Positions 1 to 7,817 of a stretch of DNA of 64,000 bases are shown in pieces. The notes under the pieces were generated by a model, which made no database searches, was not told the DNA's origin, and was given only the letters and a program-made list of their open reading frames with translations. The translations under genes and the position numbers were made by a program. Numbering within the stretch: position 1 is the first letter of the stretch; every line of letters begins with the position of its first letter. The DNA is taken from assembly GCF_030408795.1 (NCBI RefSeq), contig NZ_CP047211.1:2418001-2482000 (forward strand), given 5' to 3'. The DNA comes from Corynebacterium hansenii. GTDB lineage: Bacteria > Actinomycetota > Actinomycetes > Mycobacteriales > Mycobacteriaceae.

Positions 1-1548
1 GTAGTCGGCGTCGGAGTTGGCGATCACCGGGCCGTAGTAGATGCGGGGCTGCTCGAGGTTGAGGTTCATCCCGTTGGGGTCCTCGGACTCGAACAGGTCG
101 GCCACGGTGTACAGCGGGTAGCCGCCGCGGGCGGAGCCCGCCTCGGTGGCGACCTCGTCGACCCGGTTGGCCGGGGCCGCGACGAAACCGTTGCCGTGCG
201 TGTACACGGTGTGGCGGTTGATCCAGTCCTGCTGGTTGCCCTGCAGGGTCCGCGGGTTCAGCTCGCGGGCGGCGACGACGAAGTCCCGCATCTCGCCGTC
301 GACCTGATAGCGGTCGATGGACAGCGACTCGGGGAAGCCGTAGAAGTTCTTCAGCTGGCGCTGCTGGGTGAATGTCGGCGACAGCACCTCGGGGTCGAGG
401 ATGCGGATGTTCGCCAGGGTGTTGGTGTCCTGGGCGATGGACTCGGCGCCCTCCTCCTGCGAGGCGGCGTCCTCCTCCTTCTCGCCCGGCACGCCCCAGT
501 TGCGCTCGACGCTGACCTTGTCGTCGGTCAGGCCGTAGTGGTAGCGCGTCGACTCGATGTTGCGGGCGATGTACTCCCGCTCCTTGGCGGCGCGGTTCGG
601 CGACACCGAGAACTGCTCGACGACCAGCGGCCACGCCACGCCGATGATGCCCGCCGAGACGAGCATGAGCACCGTCGCCATCGCGGGGATGGCCAGGTTG
701 CGCAGGAAGATCGACGCGAAGAACGCAGCGGCGACGACGATCGAGATGACCAGCAGCACGATCTTCGCCGGCAGGAGCGCATTGATGTCGGTGTAGGAGC
801 CGCCGGTGAACGTCTGCTGGCGGTTGCCCAGCATGTCGTAGCGGTCGAGCCAGTAGGCGACGGCCTTGAGCAGCATGAACACGCCGGCCCACGACGCCAG
901 CTGGGCGCGGGCCGCACCGGAGACGCGGGTCTTCTCGCCGGTGGTCGGGTTGCCGGCGCGGATGCCGCCGAGCATGTAGTGCGTGACCAGCGACAGCAGG
1001 AACGCCACGATCACCGCGAGGATGGCGGTGTCCACCAGGAACCGCCAGAACGGCAGATCGAAGGCGTAGAACCCGAGGTCCTTCTGGAACTGCGGGTCGG
1101 CCTTGCCGAACTCCCCGCCGTTGAGGAACAGCTGCACGGTGCGCCAGCCGGCCTGCCCGACCAGGCCGGCGAACAGGCCGAACACCAGCGGCACGCCGAG
1201 CAGGACCGGGCGGTGGGCCGATTCGACCATGCGGCGGTAGACGGCCTGGGGGCTCTGCGGGTCCATCGGGCCGGGATCGTCGGGGCGGTGGCGCCACGCC
1301 AGCCACATCGACAGGAAGACGACGCCGCCGACGAGCGCGCCGATGACGAAGAACAGAATGACCCTGGTCACCCACGTTTTGGCGAAGACGCCGCGGAAGC
1401 CCACCTCCCCGAACCACTGGAAATCGACGTAGACGTTGACGATGACGGGAACGAGCAAAGCAAGGATCGCGAGGATCATCACCGTGGTGGCGAGCCACCC
1501 CGGTCTCGGCATGCCCGTGCGGCCCAGTCTGGTCGGGCTGGTGGACAA
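1..1548 (-). CDS. UPF0182 family membrane protein (C-terminally truncated by window edge)
   Basis: The reverse strand reads open from a TTG at 1548 to the left edge, giving 516 codons of a normally ~900-1000 residue protein; the 3' part lies outside the window. The N-terminal third carries several hydrophobic helices with short charged loops (for example VILFFVIGALVGG near residue 60 and later GVAWPLVVEQF), followed by a soluble region containing NRQQTFTGG and YGFPESLSIDRY, which are typical of the UPF0182/COG1615 family of actinobacterial membrane proteins. The TTG start is chosen because AGGAG sits 5 nt upstream (complement of 1554-1558) and no ATG is better placed. The biochemical role of the family is unknown. 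It is divergent from the PPA1309-family gene, an arrangement common in actinobacteria. Confidence 0.9.
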   Translation of the reverse strand, partial: MSTSPTRLGRTGMPRPGWLATTVMILAILALLVPVIVNVYVDFQWFGEVGFRGVFAKTWVTRVILFFVIGALVGGVVFLSMWLAWRHRPDDPGPMDPQSPQAVYRRMVESAHRPVLLGVPLVFGLFAGLVGQAGWRTVQLFLNGGEFGKADPQFQKDLGFYAFDLPFWRFLVDTAILAVIVAFLLSLVTHYMLGGIRAGNPTTGEKTRVSGAARAQLASWAGVFMLLKAVAYWLDRYDMLGNRQQTFTGGSYTDINALLPAKIVLLVISIVVAAAFFASIFLRNLAIPAMATVLMLVSAGIIGVAWPLVVEQFSVSPNRAAKEREYIARNIESTRYHYGLTDDKVSVERNWGVPGEKEEDAASQEEGAESIAQDTNTLANIRILDPEVLSPTFTQQRQLKNFYGFPESLSIDRYQVDGEMRDFVVAARELNPRTLQGNQQDWINRHTVYTHGNGFVAAPANRVDEVATEAGSARGGYPLYTVADLFESEDPNGMNLNLEQPRIYYGPVIANSDADY

Positions 1549-1664
1549 GGGGTCTCCTAGTCGTTACGGGTTGTTGTCGTTACGGTTTGTTCAGTCTCCC
1601 CTACTCTATTGAAAAACCCCCTGGGGCAAACCCCATTGGTTTCCGCCGACCAGAAAGCGCCGCC

Positions 1665-2231
1665 ATGCCCGACGATCGCACCCTGTCCCCGCAGGCCCTC
1701 AACCGCGCCGTGCGCGAGGCCGTCGATTTCGTCCACGCCGAAGGGTGGGACGCGCCGCCGACGCTGTTCGCGCTGGTGCCCACCGAACTCGTCGCCGACG
1801 CGCTCGACCCGGACCTGCTCGACGAGTCGCCGCTGACGGTCGTCGTGCAGGAGGACCTGCCGGAGGGCATCGACGGCGGTTCGCCCGAACTGTCCGACTT
1901 CATCGCGCGCACGTCGTGGCCGGAGGGCGTCGTCGGGGCGGTGCTGGCGCAGGAGATCCTCATCGTCGCGCCGGAGGACGCCGACTCCGTCGAGGGGCTC
2001 AGCCTCGAGGAGATCCGCGCGTCGGCGGGATCCGGCGCCGCGCGGCAGGCCCGGCTGTTCACGGGCGTGCTCGACGACGGCCCGTCCCTCACCCTGATCC
2101 AGCCCCGACCCACCGACGCCGAGCTCGCGGAGAGGGGCCCGTTCGCCGAAGACGACGTCGAACTGCGCTCCGGAGAAGGGCTCGCCGACGGCGTGGTAGC
2201 AGCTCTGCGATCCACCTTCCAGGGGAGTTGA
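1665..2231 (+). CDS. PPA1309 family protein
   Basis: A 188-residue soluble acidic protein beginning MPDDRTLSPQALNRAV. The frame extends upstream to 1587, but the extra 26 residues overlap the intergenic promoter area and are not protein-like, so the ATG at 1665 is preferred. It contains hydrophobic core stretches (TLFALVPTEL, GVVGAVLAQEILIV) and a C-terminal acidic segment, with no signal peptide or membrane helix. It matches the conserved actinobacterial PPA1309 family of unknown function, which is usually found beside UPF0182 genes as here. Family assignment is by recognition of sequence and context; no catalytic motif is visible. Confidence 0.85.
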   Translation: MPDDRTLSPQALNRAVREAVDFVHAEGWDAPPTLFALVPTELVADALDPDLLDESPLTVVVQEDLPEGIDGGSPELSDFIARTSWPEGVVGAVLAQEILIVAPEDADSVEGLSLEEIRASAGSGAARQARLFTGVLDDGPSLTLIQPRPTDAELAERGPFAEDDVELRSGEGLADGVVAALRSTFQGS

Positions 2232-2310
2232 CTTCCCCTCCAGATCGGTGTTCGATAACAGGGTGATAACGGCGCCGTAACGCGCTCCCCGAGCATGGGG
2301 CGCGCAGCGG

Positions 2311-2321
2311 CGTCGTCAAGC
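2311..2321 (+). repeat. Dispersed motif CGTCGTCAAGC (family entry)
   Basis: First of 15 exact copies of CGTCGTCAAGC / GCTTGACGACG in the window. Copies reading CGTCGTCAAGC on the + strand start at 2311, 4167, 6647, 12853, 35163, 51139, 56362, 58515 and 61430. Copies reading GCTTGACGACG start at 13492, 25609, 31492, 45428, 60096 and 63678. Related GCTTTGCGACG (or its complement) starts at 3355, 6490, 10992, 22144, 30291, 38329 and 38615, and CGTCGTAAAGC at 18484 and 46633. Copies lie both in intergenic DNA and inside unrelated coding sequences, in different reading frames. The function is unknown; see findings. Confidence 0.85.
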
Positions 2322-2397
2322 GTTTCGAAGACGACAAAACGAACACGACAAAACCCGTGCCCCGCCGCGCGCACGCACCGATCGAAGAGGTAACCGC

Positions 2398-3240
2398 ATG
2401 ACGTCGACCACGACCCGCCGCATCCTGGCCACCGCCGCAGCAGTGATCACCGCAGGAGGCGCCCTCCTCGCCGGACACGCCGCGACGGCCAACCCCGGCG
2501 GCGGTTACGTGGCCTTCGGCGACTCCTTCGTGGCCAACCCCGGCGCGACCGACCAGGCCAACGGCACCGGCAGCATCGGCGCCAACGGCTGCCCCGTGTC
2601 CACCACCAACGTCGGCCACAACGTCGCCCAGCGCCTCAACCTGGAGCTGCGCGACTACTCCTGCAACGGCACCGTCGCGTACGTCCCCACCACCCCGAAG
2701 CAGCTGTCCGGCTACGTCGAGCAGGCCATCCAGAACGGCGACGTCAACCACGGCACCAAGCTGATCACCGTCGCCGTCGGCGCCAACGACGCCATGCAGG
2801 CGTTCTGGGCCCCCAACGAAGCGCAGAACGACATGTACCACAAGGCCGTGACCGGGGCGATCAACCGCCTGAAGGAGCACGCGCCGAACGCGCAGGTCAT
2901 CGTCATCGGCATGCCGGAGATCTCGTCGCGCGACGGCGAGCACTACATGTGCCCCGCCAACGTGTTCGGCAACGCCCCGCGCGTCCCGGCGGCCCCGGTG
3001 CGCACCTTCGAGGACAACCTGCAGGCCCGCCAGATCGCCGTCGCCGAGGCCACCGGGTCGACGTTCGTGAACATGAAGGACGTCTCCAACGTCGACGCCG
3101 CCATGTGCGCCCCCGACGGCCAGCGCCACGTTTCCGCGTTCCTGGATTCGGACACCGCGAACTACAACATGCCCAACCACCTCACCCACGAGGGTTCCCG
3201 CGTCGTCGCCGGCGAGGTGGCCAACGCCTACCGCGGCTAG
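2398..3240 (+). CDS. Secreted SGNH/GDSL-type hydrolase 1
   Basis: A 280-residue secreted protein with an N-terminal Sec signal (RR at 7-8, hydrophobic core about 9-26, likely cleavage after ATA near residue 31). Block I is FGDSF with the nucleophile Ser43; block III is GAND; the C-terminal block is NHLTHEG with the presumptive catalytic His264. Where most SGNH enzymes have Asp three residues before the His, this protein has His261, so the acid may be replaced by a backbone contact as in some streptomycete esterases. AGAGG lies upstream of the ATG. Six cysteines in the mature part suggest disulfides. It is a paralogue of the hydrolase at 4912-5757. The substrate (lipid, acetyl-glycan or envelope ester) cannot be told. 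Confidence 0.85.
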   Translation: MTSTTTRRILATAAAVITAGGALLAGHAATANPGGGYVAFGDSFVANPGATDQANGTGSIGANGCPVSTTNVGHNVAQRLNLELRDYSCNGTVAYVPTTPKQLSGYVEQAIQNGDVNHGTKLITVAVGANDAMQAFWAPNEAQNDMYHKAVTGAINRLKEHAPNAQVIVIGMPEISSRDGEHYMCPANVFGNAPRVPAAPVRTFEDNLQARQIAVAEATGSTFVNMKDVSNVDAAMCAPDGQRHVSAFLDSDTANYNMPNHLTHEGSRVVAGEVANAYRG

Positions 3241-3333
3241 TTCGGCTCGGCGCGGCCGGCCCGCTCCGTTCGGTTCTCGCCGTTCCGATCGGCCGTTTCC
3301 GCAAGCGCCGCAGTTGCCCGGTTCGCCCCCTTT

Positions 3334-3353
3334 CCCGGGGCGGGCCGGGTTTT
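3334..3353 (+). terminator. Probable rho-independent terminator after SGNH hydrolase 1
   Basis: CCCGG (3334-3338) pairs with CCGGG (3345-3349), followed directly by TTTT (3350-3353). The stem is short but GC only. The T run is followed at once by GCTTTGCGACG (3355-3365), a variant of the dispersed motif, the same arrangement as after the AbgT gene at 25588-25619. Confidence 0.5.
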
Positions 3354-3419
3354 CGCTTTGCGACGCCCGCCGAACACCGTCCCCGGCCCAATTGGCGGTG
3401 TGGCCGAAGGTGGGGGACG

Positions 3420-3425
3420 TATAGT
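3420..3425 (+). promoter_or_regulatory. -10 element TATAGT of a leaderless NUDIX transcript
   Basis: TATAGT ends 8 nt before the ATG at 3434, which places the expected transcription start at or next to the start codon. No Shine-Dalgarno sequence is present, which fits leaderless expression, a frequent mode in corynebacteria. Confidence 0.5.
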
Positions 3426-3433
3426 CGTGAAGC

Positions 3434-4138
3434 ATGACCGACGCGCACGCAGACCCGGCCACCGCCGGCACCCCGGCGGTGGAGATGTGGACGATGTACG
3501 ACGCCGATCGGATCCCGACCGGCGCGACCATGCGGCGCGGCGATGACTTCCGGCCCGGCGAATTGCATCTGGTGGTGCACATGTGCATCTTCGATGCGGC
3601 CGGGCGGATGCTGATCCAGCGGCGCGCCGACGACAAGGTCGGCTGGCCCGGGCTGTGGGACGTCACCGTCGGCGGCAGCGTCTGCGCCGGCGAAACCAGC
3701 GCCCGCGGTGCCGAGCGCGAAGTGTTCGAGGAGCTGGGCCTGCGCCTCGACCTGACCGGACGGCGCCCGAACTTCACCTTCAACTTCCGGCACGGGTTCG
3801 ACGACTTCTACCTGCTGCGCGCCGGAGACGCGGACGGCGCCGATGCGGGCCGCGCCGATGAGGCCGCAAATGAAGGCGCGCCCACCGACGAGTCCGATGC
3901 CGTGCCGACTGACGTGCCAACGGTCGACCTGGCGGAGCTCGCCATCCCCAACGACGAAGTCGCCGACGCCCGCTGGGCCACCCGCGAGGAGATCCACGCG
4001 CTGCACGCCGCGGGCGAGTTCATCCCCTACCGGCCGACGGCGATCGACTTCATCTTCGACATGCTCGGCCGCGCCGACATCCTCGACCTCGCCGACGAGG
4101 GCGGGCGACCCGGCACGGAAGCCGCCGACTTCGGGTAG
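3434..4138 (+). CDS. NUDIX hydrolase (YfcD / isopentenyl-diphosphate-isomerase-like)
   Basis: A 234-residue cytosolic protein. A complete Nudix box is visible: a Gly, five residues to Glu (GSVCAGE), then seven residues to REVFEELGL, giving the metal-binding REXXEE pattern. The upstream segment ELHLVVHMCIFDAAGRMLIQRR is typical of the YfcD/IDI-like subgroup that acts on diphosphate-containing small molecules. An Ala/Asp-rich, low-complexity stretch of about 35 residues interrupts the fold after FYLLRAG and is probably a lineage-specific surface loop. The gene has no Shine-Dalgarno and a -10 box just upstream, so it is likely leaderless. The exact substrate is not predictable. Confidence 0.85.
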   Translation: MTDAHADPATAGTPAVEMWTMYDADRIPTGATMRRGDDFRPGELHLVVHMCIFDAAGRMLIQRRADDKVGWPGLWDVTVGGSVCAGETSARGAEREVFEELGLRLDLTGRRPNFTFNFRHGFDDFYLLRAGDADGADAGRADEAANEGAPTDESDAVPTDVPTVDLAELAIPNDEVADARWATREEIHALHAAGEFIPYRPTAIDFIFDMLGRADILDLADEGGRPGTEAADFG

Positions 4139-4204
4139 CGCGGGGCGAATGGGAGCGCGGCGGGCTCGTCGTCAAGCAGAACTGCGAAAGCCCCGTTGAA
4201 CAGG

Positions 4205-4243
4205 CACAAAAGAACCCGCCCACCGTTTCCGATGAGCGGGTTC
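4205..4243 (-). terminator. ssrA rho-independent terminator
   Basis: On the reverse strand GAACCCGC (4243-4236) pairs with GCGGGTTC (4219-4212) and is followed by TTTTG. It lies immediately 3' of the tmRNA CCA end at 4248. Confidence 0.85.
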
Positions 4244-4247
4244 CGCG

Positions 4248-4620
4248 TGGAGCCGCCGGGAATTGAACCCGGGTCCTCCGCCACCTCGCCAGGGCTTCTC
4301 CGTGCGCAGTTCGCGCATGGTCTCTGCTCGGCCCTCCGGTTCAGGCGAACATGACCGGATGACGGGCCCAGCCGCAAGTGTGCGTCCCCGCCGACCCTTG
4401 CGACCAAGTCGGCGAGCAAGCCCCACTAAACGATGCCAGGGTCCGGATCAGAGGCCTACCCGGTCTGACAGACACGCGGTCGCTGGTTAGGCAGCGAGGG
4501 CGTAGTCGCGCTGAGTGTTCTCGGCGCTTATTGGTTTGCTGCGACGCTCACGGTGGTCTCCAGCCTGCACCGGCACGCTTCCCCTGGCTCACTGTACGGA
4601 GTCGAAACCAAGTCGGCCCC
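4248..4620 (-). ncRNA. ssrA: tmRNA (transfer-messenger RNA)
   Basis: The 5' end GGGGCCG (from 4620) pairs with the 3' end CGGCTCC before CCA (CCA end at 4248), forming the acceptor stem. The 3' part contains the T-arm sequence GGTTCAATTCC. The tag reading frame on the reverse strand runs from GCC at 4525 to the TAA at 4489-4487 and encodes AENTQRDYALAA, very close to known corynebacterial tags, with the conserved ALAA degron. With SmpB it rescues ribosomes stalled on broken mRNAs and marks the nascent chains for proteolysis. Length is 373 nt, normal for a one-piece tmRNA. A good sigma70-type promoter (4669-4697) and a terminator (4205-4243) flank it. Confidence 0.96.
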
Positions 4621-4668
4621 TCGAGTCCCCGCCGGAAGGGATGCTGCGTATCTCCGGCGAGACGCTTC

Positions 4669-4697
4669 ATACTAGGCGCGATTTATCCGCAGGTCAA
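4669..4697 (-). promoter_or_regulatory. ssrA promoter
   Basis: On the reverse strand TTGACC (4697-4692), a 17-bp spacer and TAGTAT (4674-4669). The predicted start lies about 40 nt upstream of the mature tmRNA 5' end, leaving a short leader for processing. Confidence 0.7.
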
Positions 4698-4775
4698 GGT
4701 CGTTCGCGGGGTCCGGCCCCTCCGCCACCGCCGCCCCCGGGGGAAGCGCCGCGTTTTCGCGTGCCCGCGGGCCGT

Positions 4776-4790
4776 CCCGTAAATTACGGG
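4776..4790 (+). promoter_or_regulatory. Perfect palindrome CCCGTAAATTACGGG upstream of SGNH hydrolase 2
   Basis: A 15-bp perfect inverted repeat (7-bp arms around a central A) in the 291-bp gap between ssrA and the SGNH gene that starts at 4912. Its AT-rich centre stands out in GC-rich surroundings and it is a plausible operator. No binding protein can be named. Confidence 0.35.
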
Positions 4791-4911
4791 GTTCCGTCAA
4801 CATCCGCTGCACCGCCGCGAACGCCGCCCGCGCTCCACCCGAGCCCGGCCCGCACCCCGGAGCAGCGCCCCGCCGGCCATCGCTCGGCGCCTCGACACCC
4901 CGGAGGATTTC

Positions 4912-5757
4912 ATGCGCAGGAGAACCGTCTCCACCGCTCTCGCAGGTTTCGCAACGGCTCTCGCCATGACCGCGCTCGCCGCACCGGCGCACGCGGAGCC
5001 GGCGGCCCCGGCCGGGGGCAACGTCGTCACCTTCGGCGATTCGGTCGTCGCGAATCCGCCGGAACTCTCCAACCTCGGCGGCGTCCGCCTCCTGAGCGCC
5101 AACAGGCACACCTGCAACCGCGGCGAGCATCGCTTGGCGACGGAACTCGCCTCGATCACCGGCCGCGACATCGACGATTACTCGTGCCCCGGCGCCACGG
5201 CGAGCGACTCCGATTTCCGGAAGCACTTCGGCGAGCAGGTCGACCGGGCGATCGCGGCCGGCGACCTCAATGCCGACACCACGCACGTCACGCTGCTGTT
5301 CGGGTTCAACGATTCCTACAAGCACGTGCCGCCGCTGTCGTCGGGCGCGTTCGGCCGCGACGTGGGCCAGCGGGTCGAGGACATCCGCGCGCACGCCCCC
5401 AACGCGCGGATCATGGTCATGTCGTACCCGACGCTCTCGGACGAAAACGGCGACGCCTGCTTCATCCACGCCAACGCGCTGGCGCCCTTCGGCGAGGCCG
5501 GTGAACTGCGGACGCCGATGCCGCCGCTGGTGACGGCGGAGAACGCCCTGCACAAGGCCCAGCGGGAGACCGCGGCGGAGCACGGCGCCGAGTTCGTCGA
5601 TCTCCGCGCCGCGACCGCCGGCCACGGCCTGTGCGCGCCGGACGAGCAGCGGTACGTGTCGGGCTACATCGACGACCAGCAGGAGTACTACACGGCGTCC
5701 CACCTGACGCATCTGGGCGTCCGCGAAGTCGCGAAGATCATCGCCGGCCGTCTCTGA
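4912..5757 (+). CDS. Secreted SGNH/GDSL-type hydrolase 2
   Basis: A 281-residue secreted paralogue of the 2398-3240 protein. The signal peptide covers about residues 1-28 with cleavage after AHA. The nucleophile is Ser44 in FGDSV; block III is GFND; the C-terminal block is SHLTHLG, again with His rather than Asp three residues before the catalytic His. Four cysteines are retained at positions comparable to paralogue 1. The two copies bracket the NUDIX gene and ssrA, suggesting an old local duplication. Likely role: esterase acting outside the membrane on lipid or acylated envelope substrates. Confidence 0.85.
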   Translation: MRRRTVSTALAGFATALAMTALAAPAHAEPAAPAGGNVVTFGDSVVANPPELSNLGGVRLLSANRHTCNRGEHRLATELASITGRDIDDYSCPGATASDSDFRKHFGEQVDRAIAAGDLNADTTHVTLLFGFNDSYKHVPPLSSGAFGRDVGQRVEDIRAHAPNARIMVMSYPTLSDENGDACFIHANALAPFGEAGELRTPMPPLVTAENALHKAQRETAAEHGAEFVDLRAATAGHGLCAPDEQRYVSGYIDDQQEYYTASHLTHLGVREVAKIIAGRL

Positions 5758-5835
5758 CGGTGCGAACGCCCCTTGGGCCCCGACCGCCTCTGACGGTTTC
5801 GTCGGCGCGGCCGGCGCCGACCCCGCGGCCGGCGC

Positions 5836-6336
5836 TCAGCCCTTGATGCCCTTGACGCGCCGGCCCAGCTCGCGGGTGATCTCGCGCTCTTCGGTGCGGC
5901 GCTTGATGTCCTGGCGCTTGTCGTAGTCCTGCTTGCCGCGGGCCAGGCCGAGCTCGACCTTCAACCGGCCGTCCTTGAAGTACAGGGACAGCGGGACCAG
6001 GGTGTTGTTGCCGTCGCGCGTCTTGCCGATCAGCGAGTCGATTTCCGCCCTGTGCAGCAGCAGCTTTCGGTTGCGGCGCGGCGGGTGGTTAGTCCAGTTG
6101 CCGTGGGAGTACTCGGGGATGTGCAGCCCGCGGAGCCACACCTCGCCGTCGTCGATGGTGGCGAAGGCGTCGTTGAGCGAGGCGCGGCCCTCGCGCAGCG
6201 CCTTCACCTCGGTGCCGACGAGCACCACACCGCACTCATGGGTTTCCAGGATGGTGTAGTCGTGCCGGGCGCGACGATTCGTCGCGATCACCGGGTTCGC
6301 CGATGCGCCCTTCTTGTTGGACTTCTTTTTTCCCAT
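5836..6336 (-). CDS. smpB: SsrA-binding protein SmpB
   Basis: A 166-residue basic protein, the usual SmpB length, starting [10 protein letters not shown]. The OB-fold core is clear: [12 protein letters not shown], then [16 protein letters not shown] [24 protein letters not shown] and the C-terminal basic tail [18 protein letters not shown] that enters the ribosomal mRNA channel. SmpB binds the tRNA-like domain of tmRNA and delivers it to stalled ribosomes; ssrA lies 1.2 kb away with SGNH hydrolase 2 between. The ATG at 6336 is preferred to upstream in-frame ATGs at 6348 and 6381 because family members begin at the lysine-rich run and AGGA lies about 11 nt upstream. Confidence 0.96.
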   Translation of the reverse strand: MGKKKSNKKGASANPVIATNRRARHDYTILETHECGVVLVGTEVKALREGRASLNDAFATIDDGEVWLRGLHIPEYSHGNWTNHPPRRNRKLLLHRAEIDSLIGKTRDGNNTLVPLSLYFKDGRLKVELGLARGKQDYDKRQDIKRRTEEREITRELGRRVKGIKG

Positions 6337-6780
6337 ATCCCGCGCCATCCTAGTCGCTGCGCGAACACCGCCGGCGGCCACCCGGACGCTTCCCGCCGCT
6401 CACCGGAATTTCACCGGCCGCTCACCGGCGCCTCATGTTCCATCCCCCCGAAAGATCGCCCCCTGACGGGGAAAGCGATGAGTTCCCGGGCTTTGCGACG
6501 GCCACCCCCAGCCGGGGAAATGCGAAAGTTCCCCGAGAAACGGGGATGAATCGGCCACTCCGGTTCCCGGCGATTTCCGGCGGCATCCCGCGTCACCCCC
6601 GCAACGGCGCCGACGCTGGGATTTCACGTTCCGGCCGCTCCTCCCCCGTCGTCAAGCAGAAGTGAAGCCACCCGCCGTCCCGCACGGGGGCACCCGCCGC
6701 AACCGCGCGCCCGGCCGCACCACCGAACCGGGAATTCCGCGAAAGTTCCCGGCCAATCGGGCCCATGCGCTGGGTTTTTC
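6337..6780. other. Gene-free spacer between smpB and the ScoE-like gene
   Basis: No convincing coding sequence in either strand. It holds a GCTTTGCGACG (6490-6500) and a CGTCGTCAAGC (6647-6657) copy of the dispersed motif, and two short repeats sharing GCGAAAGTTCCC (about 6522-6533 and 6739-6750), each in a locally dyad-rich context of GGGGAAA/TTCCCC type. Confidence 0.6.
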
Positions 6781-6815
6781 GTGAATGGCGATGACTGTGA
6801 ATGGCAGCTTAGGAT
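6781..6815 (+). promoter_or_regulatory. Direct repeat GTGAATGGC and -10 box upstream of the ScoE-like gene
   Basis: GTGAATGGC occurs at 6781-6789 and 6797-6805 (16 bp start to start), followed by the -10-like TAGGAT at 6810-6815. A repeat placed where the -35 box should be suggests an activator or repressor site for the long operon that starts at 6892. Leader length would be about 70 nt. Confidence 0.4.
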
Positions 6816-6891
6816 TTTCGCCGTCCAACATGCCCGCCTCGGGGATCGTCCCCGCCGCGGGCCCGAACACGGCAAAAAGGAACAGCGACGA

Positions 6892-7770
6892 ATGCCCATC
6901 ACCATCACGGCGCCGACCGAGGACCAGCTCGGCGCAATCGTCACCGGCTTCGACGTCTCCGCGGCGACCGACGAGGAGTTCGCGGCGATGAAGAAGGCGG
7001 TGTACGACCACCGGCTGATCGTCATCAAGGACCAGCAGGACATCTCCCCGTCCGGCTTCGTCGAGCTGGGCCGCAAGCTCGGCACCGTCGTGCCCTACTA
7101 CGAGCCGATGTACCACCACCCCGAGGAGCCGGACATCTTCGTCTCCTCCAACGTGCCCGTCGACGGCAAGCGCGTCGGCGTGCCGAAGACCGGCAAGTTC
7201 TGGCACGCCGACTACCAGTTCAAGCCCGAGCCCTTCGCCTTCACCATCTTCGCCCCGAAGATCCTGCCCGAGGGCAACCGCGGCACCTTCTTCATCGACA
7301 TGGCCCGCGCCCTGGAAAAGCTGCCCGCCGAGCTGGCCGACGCCGCCCGCGGCACGCACGCCACCCACTCCGTGCGCCGGTTCTTCAAGATCCGCCCCAC
7401 CGACGTGTTCCGCCCGCTCGGCGAGGTCGTCCGCGAGGCCGAGGAAACCAGCCCGCCGACCACCCACCCGACCGTGATCACCCACCCGGTGACCGGCGAG
7501 GAAATCCTCTACATCTCCGAGGGCTTCACCGACTCCATCGCCGACGCCGACGACGAGAACCTGCTCCACGACCTGCTCGAGGCCGTCGGAATGCTCGACG
7601 AGACGTTCACGCACCCGAACATCCTCAAGCACCCGTACGTGCCCGGCGAGATCGTCATCTGGGACAACCGCGCCCTGTGCCACCGCGCGCTGCACGTCAC
7701 CCACGACGGCCCGGCCGCCTCGCACCGCCTCACCGTCCTCGACGAGCACCCGCTGTCCGTCACCGACTGA
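6892..7770 (+). CDS. ScoE/Rv0097-type Fe(II)/2-oxoglutarate oxidase (putative isonitrile-forming)
   Basis: A 292-residue TauD-superfamily enzyme. The iron triad is His105-X-Asp107 (FWHADYQF) and His264 (DNRALCHRAL), with Arg279 for 2-oxoglutarate. Residues that in Streptomyces ScoE bind the N-carboxymethyl substrate are also in register: Tyr69, Tyr70 and Tyr74 (PYYEPMY), Lys166 and Arg168 (FFKIRP) and His268. This argues for the isonitrile branch rather than taurine dioxygenase. Known ScoE/Rv0097 enzymes oxidatively decarboxylate a glycine-derived N-carboxymethyl-3-amino fatty acid to an isonitrile. The ATG at 6892 follows AAGGA; the longer frame from 6781 has no Shine-Dalgarno and covers the promoter. 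It heads a nine-gene run and is followed 47 bp later by the FcoT-like gene. Function inferred by residue matching only. Confidence 0.82.
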   Translation: MPITITAPTEDQLGAIVTGFDVSAATDEEFAAMKKAVYDHRLIVIKDQQDISPSGFVELGRKLGTVVPYYEPMYHHPEEPDIFVSSNVPVDGKRVGVPKTGKFWHADYQFKPEPFAFTIFAPKILPEGNRGTFFIDMARALEKLPAELADAARGTHATHSVRRFFKIRPTDVFRPLGEVVREAEETSPPTTHPTVITHPVTGEEILYISEGFTDSIADADDENLLHDLLEAVGMLDETFTHPNILKHPYVPGEIVIWDNRALCHRALHVTHDGPAASHRLTVLDEHPLSVTD

Positions 7771-7817
7771 CGACGCCCAAGTTCCCCCACTCCCCCGACC
7801 GCCCACGGAGATTCCCG

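Noticed and set aside
196..1560. A 454-codon forward ORF
   Set aside because: It is the antisense shadow of the UPF0182 gene, which has recognisable family sequence and a ribosome site.
4248..4290. Separate tRNA gene suggested by GGTTCAATTCC and CCA
   Set aside because: It is the 3' tRNA-like part of tmRNA; no anticodon arm is present.
6892..7770. Taurine dioxygenase (TauD)
   Set aside because: Substrate-site residues match ScoE/Rv0097, and the next gene is FcoT-like; no sulfonate transport genes are nearby.
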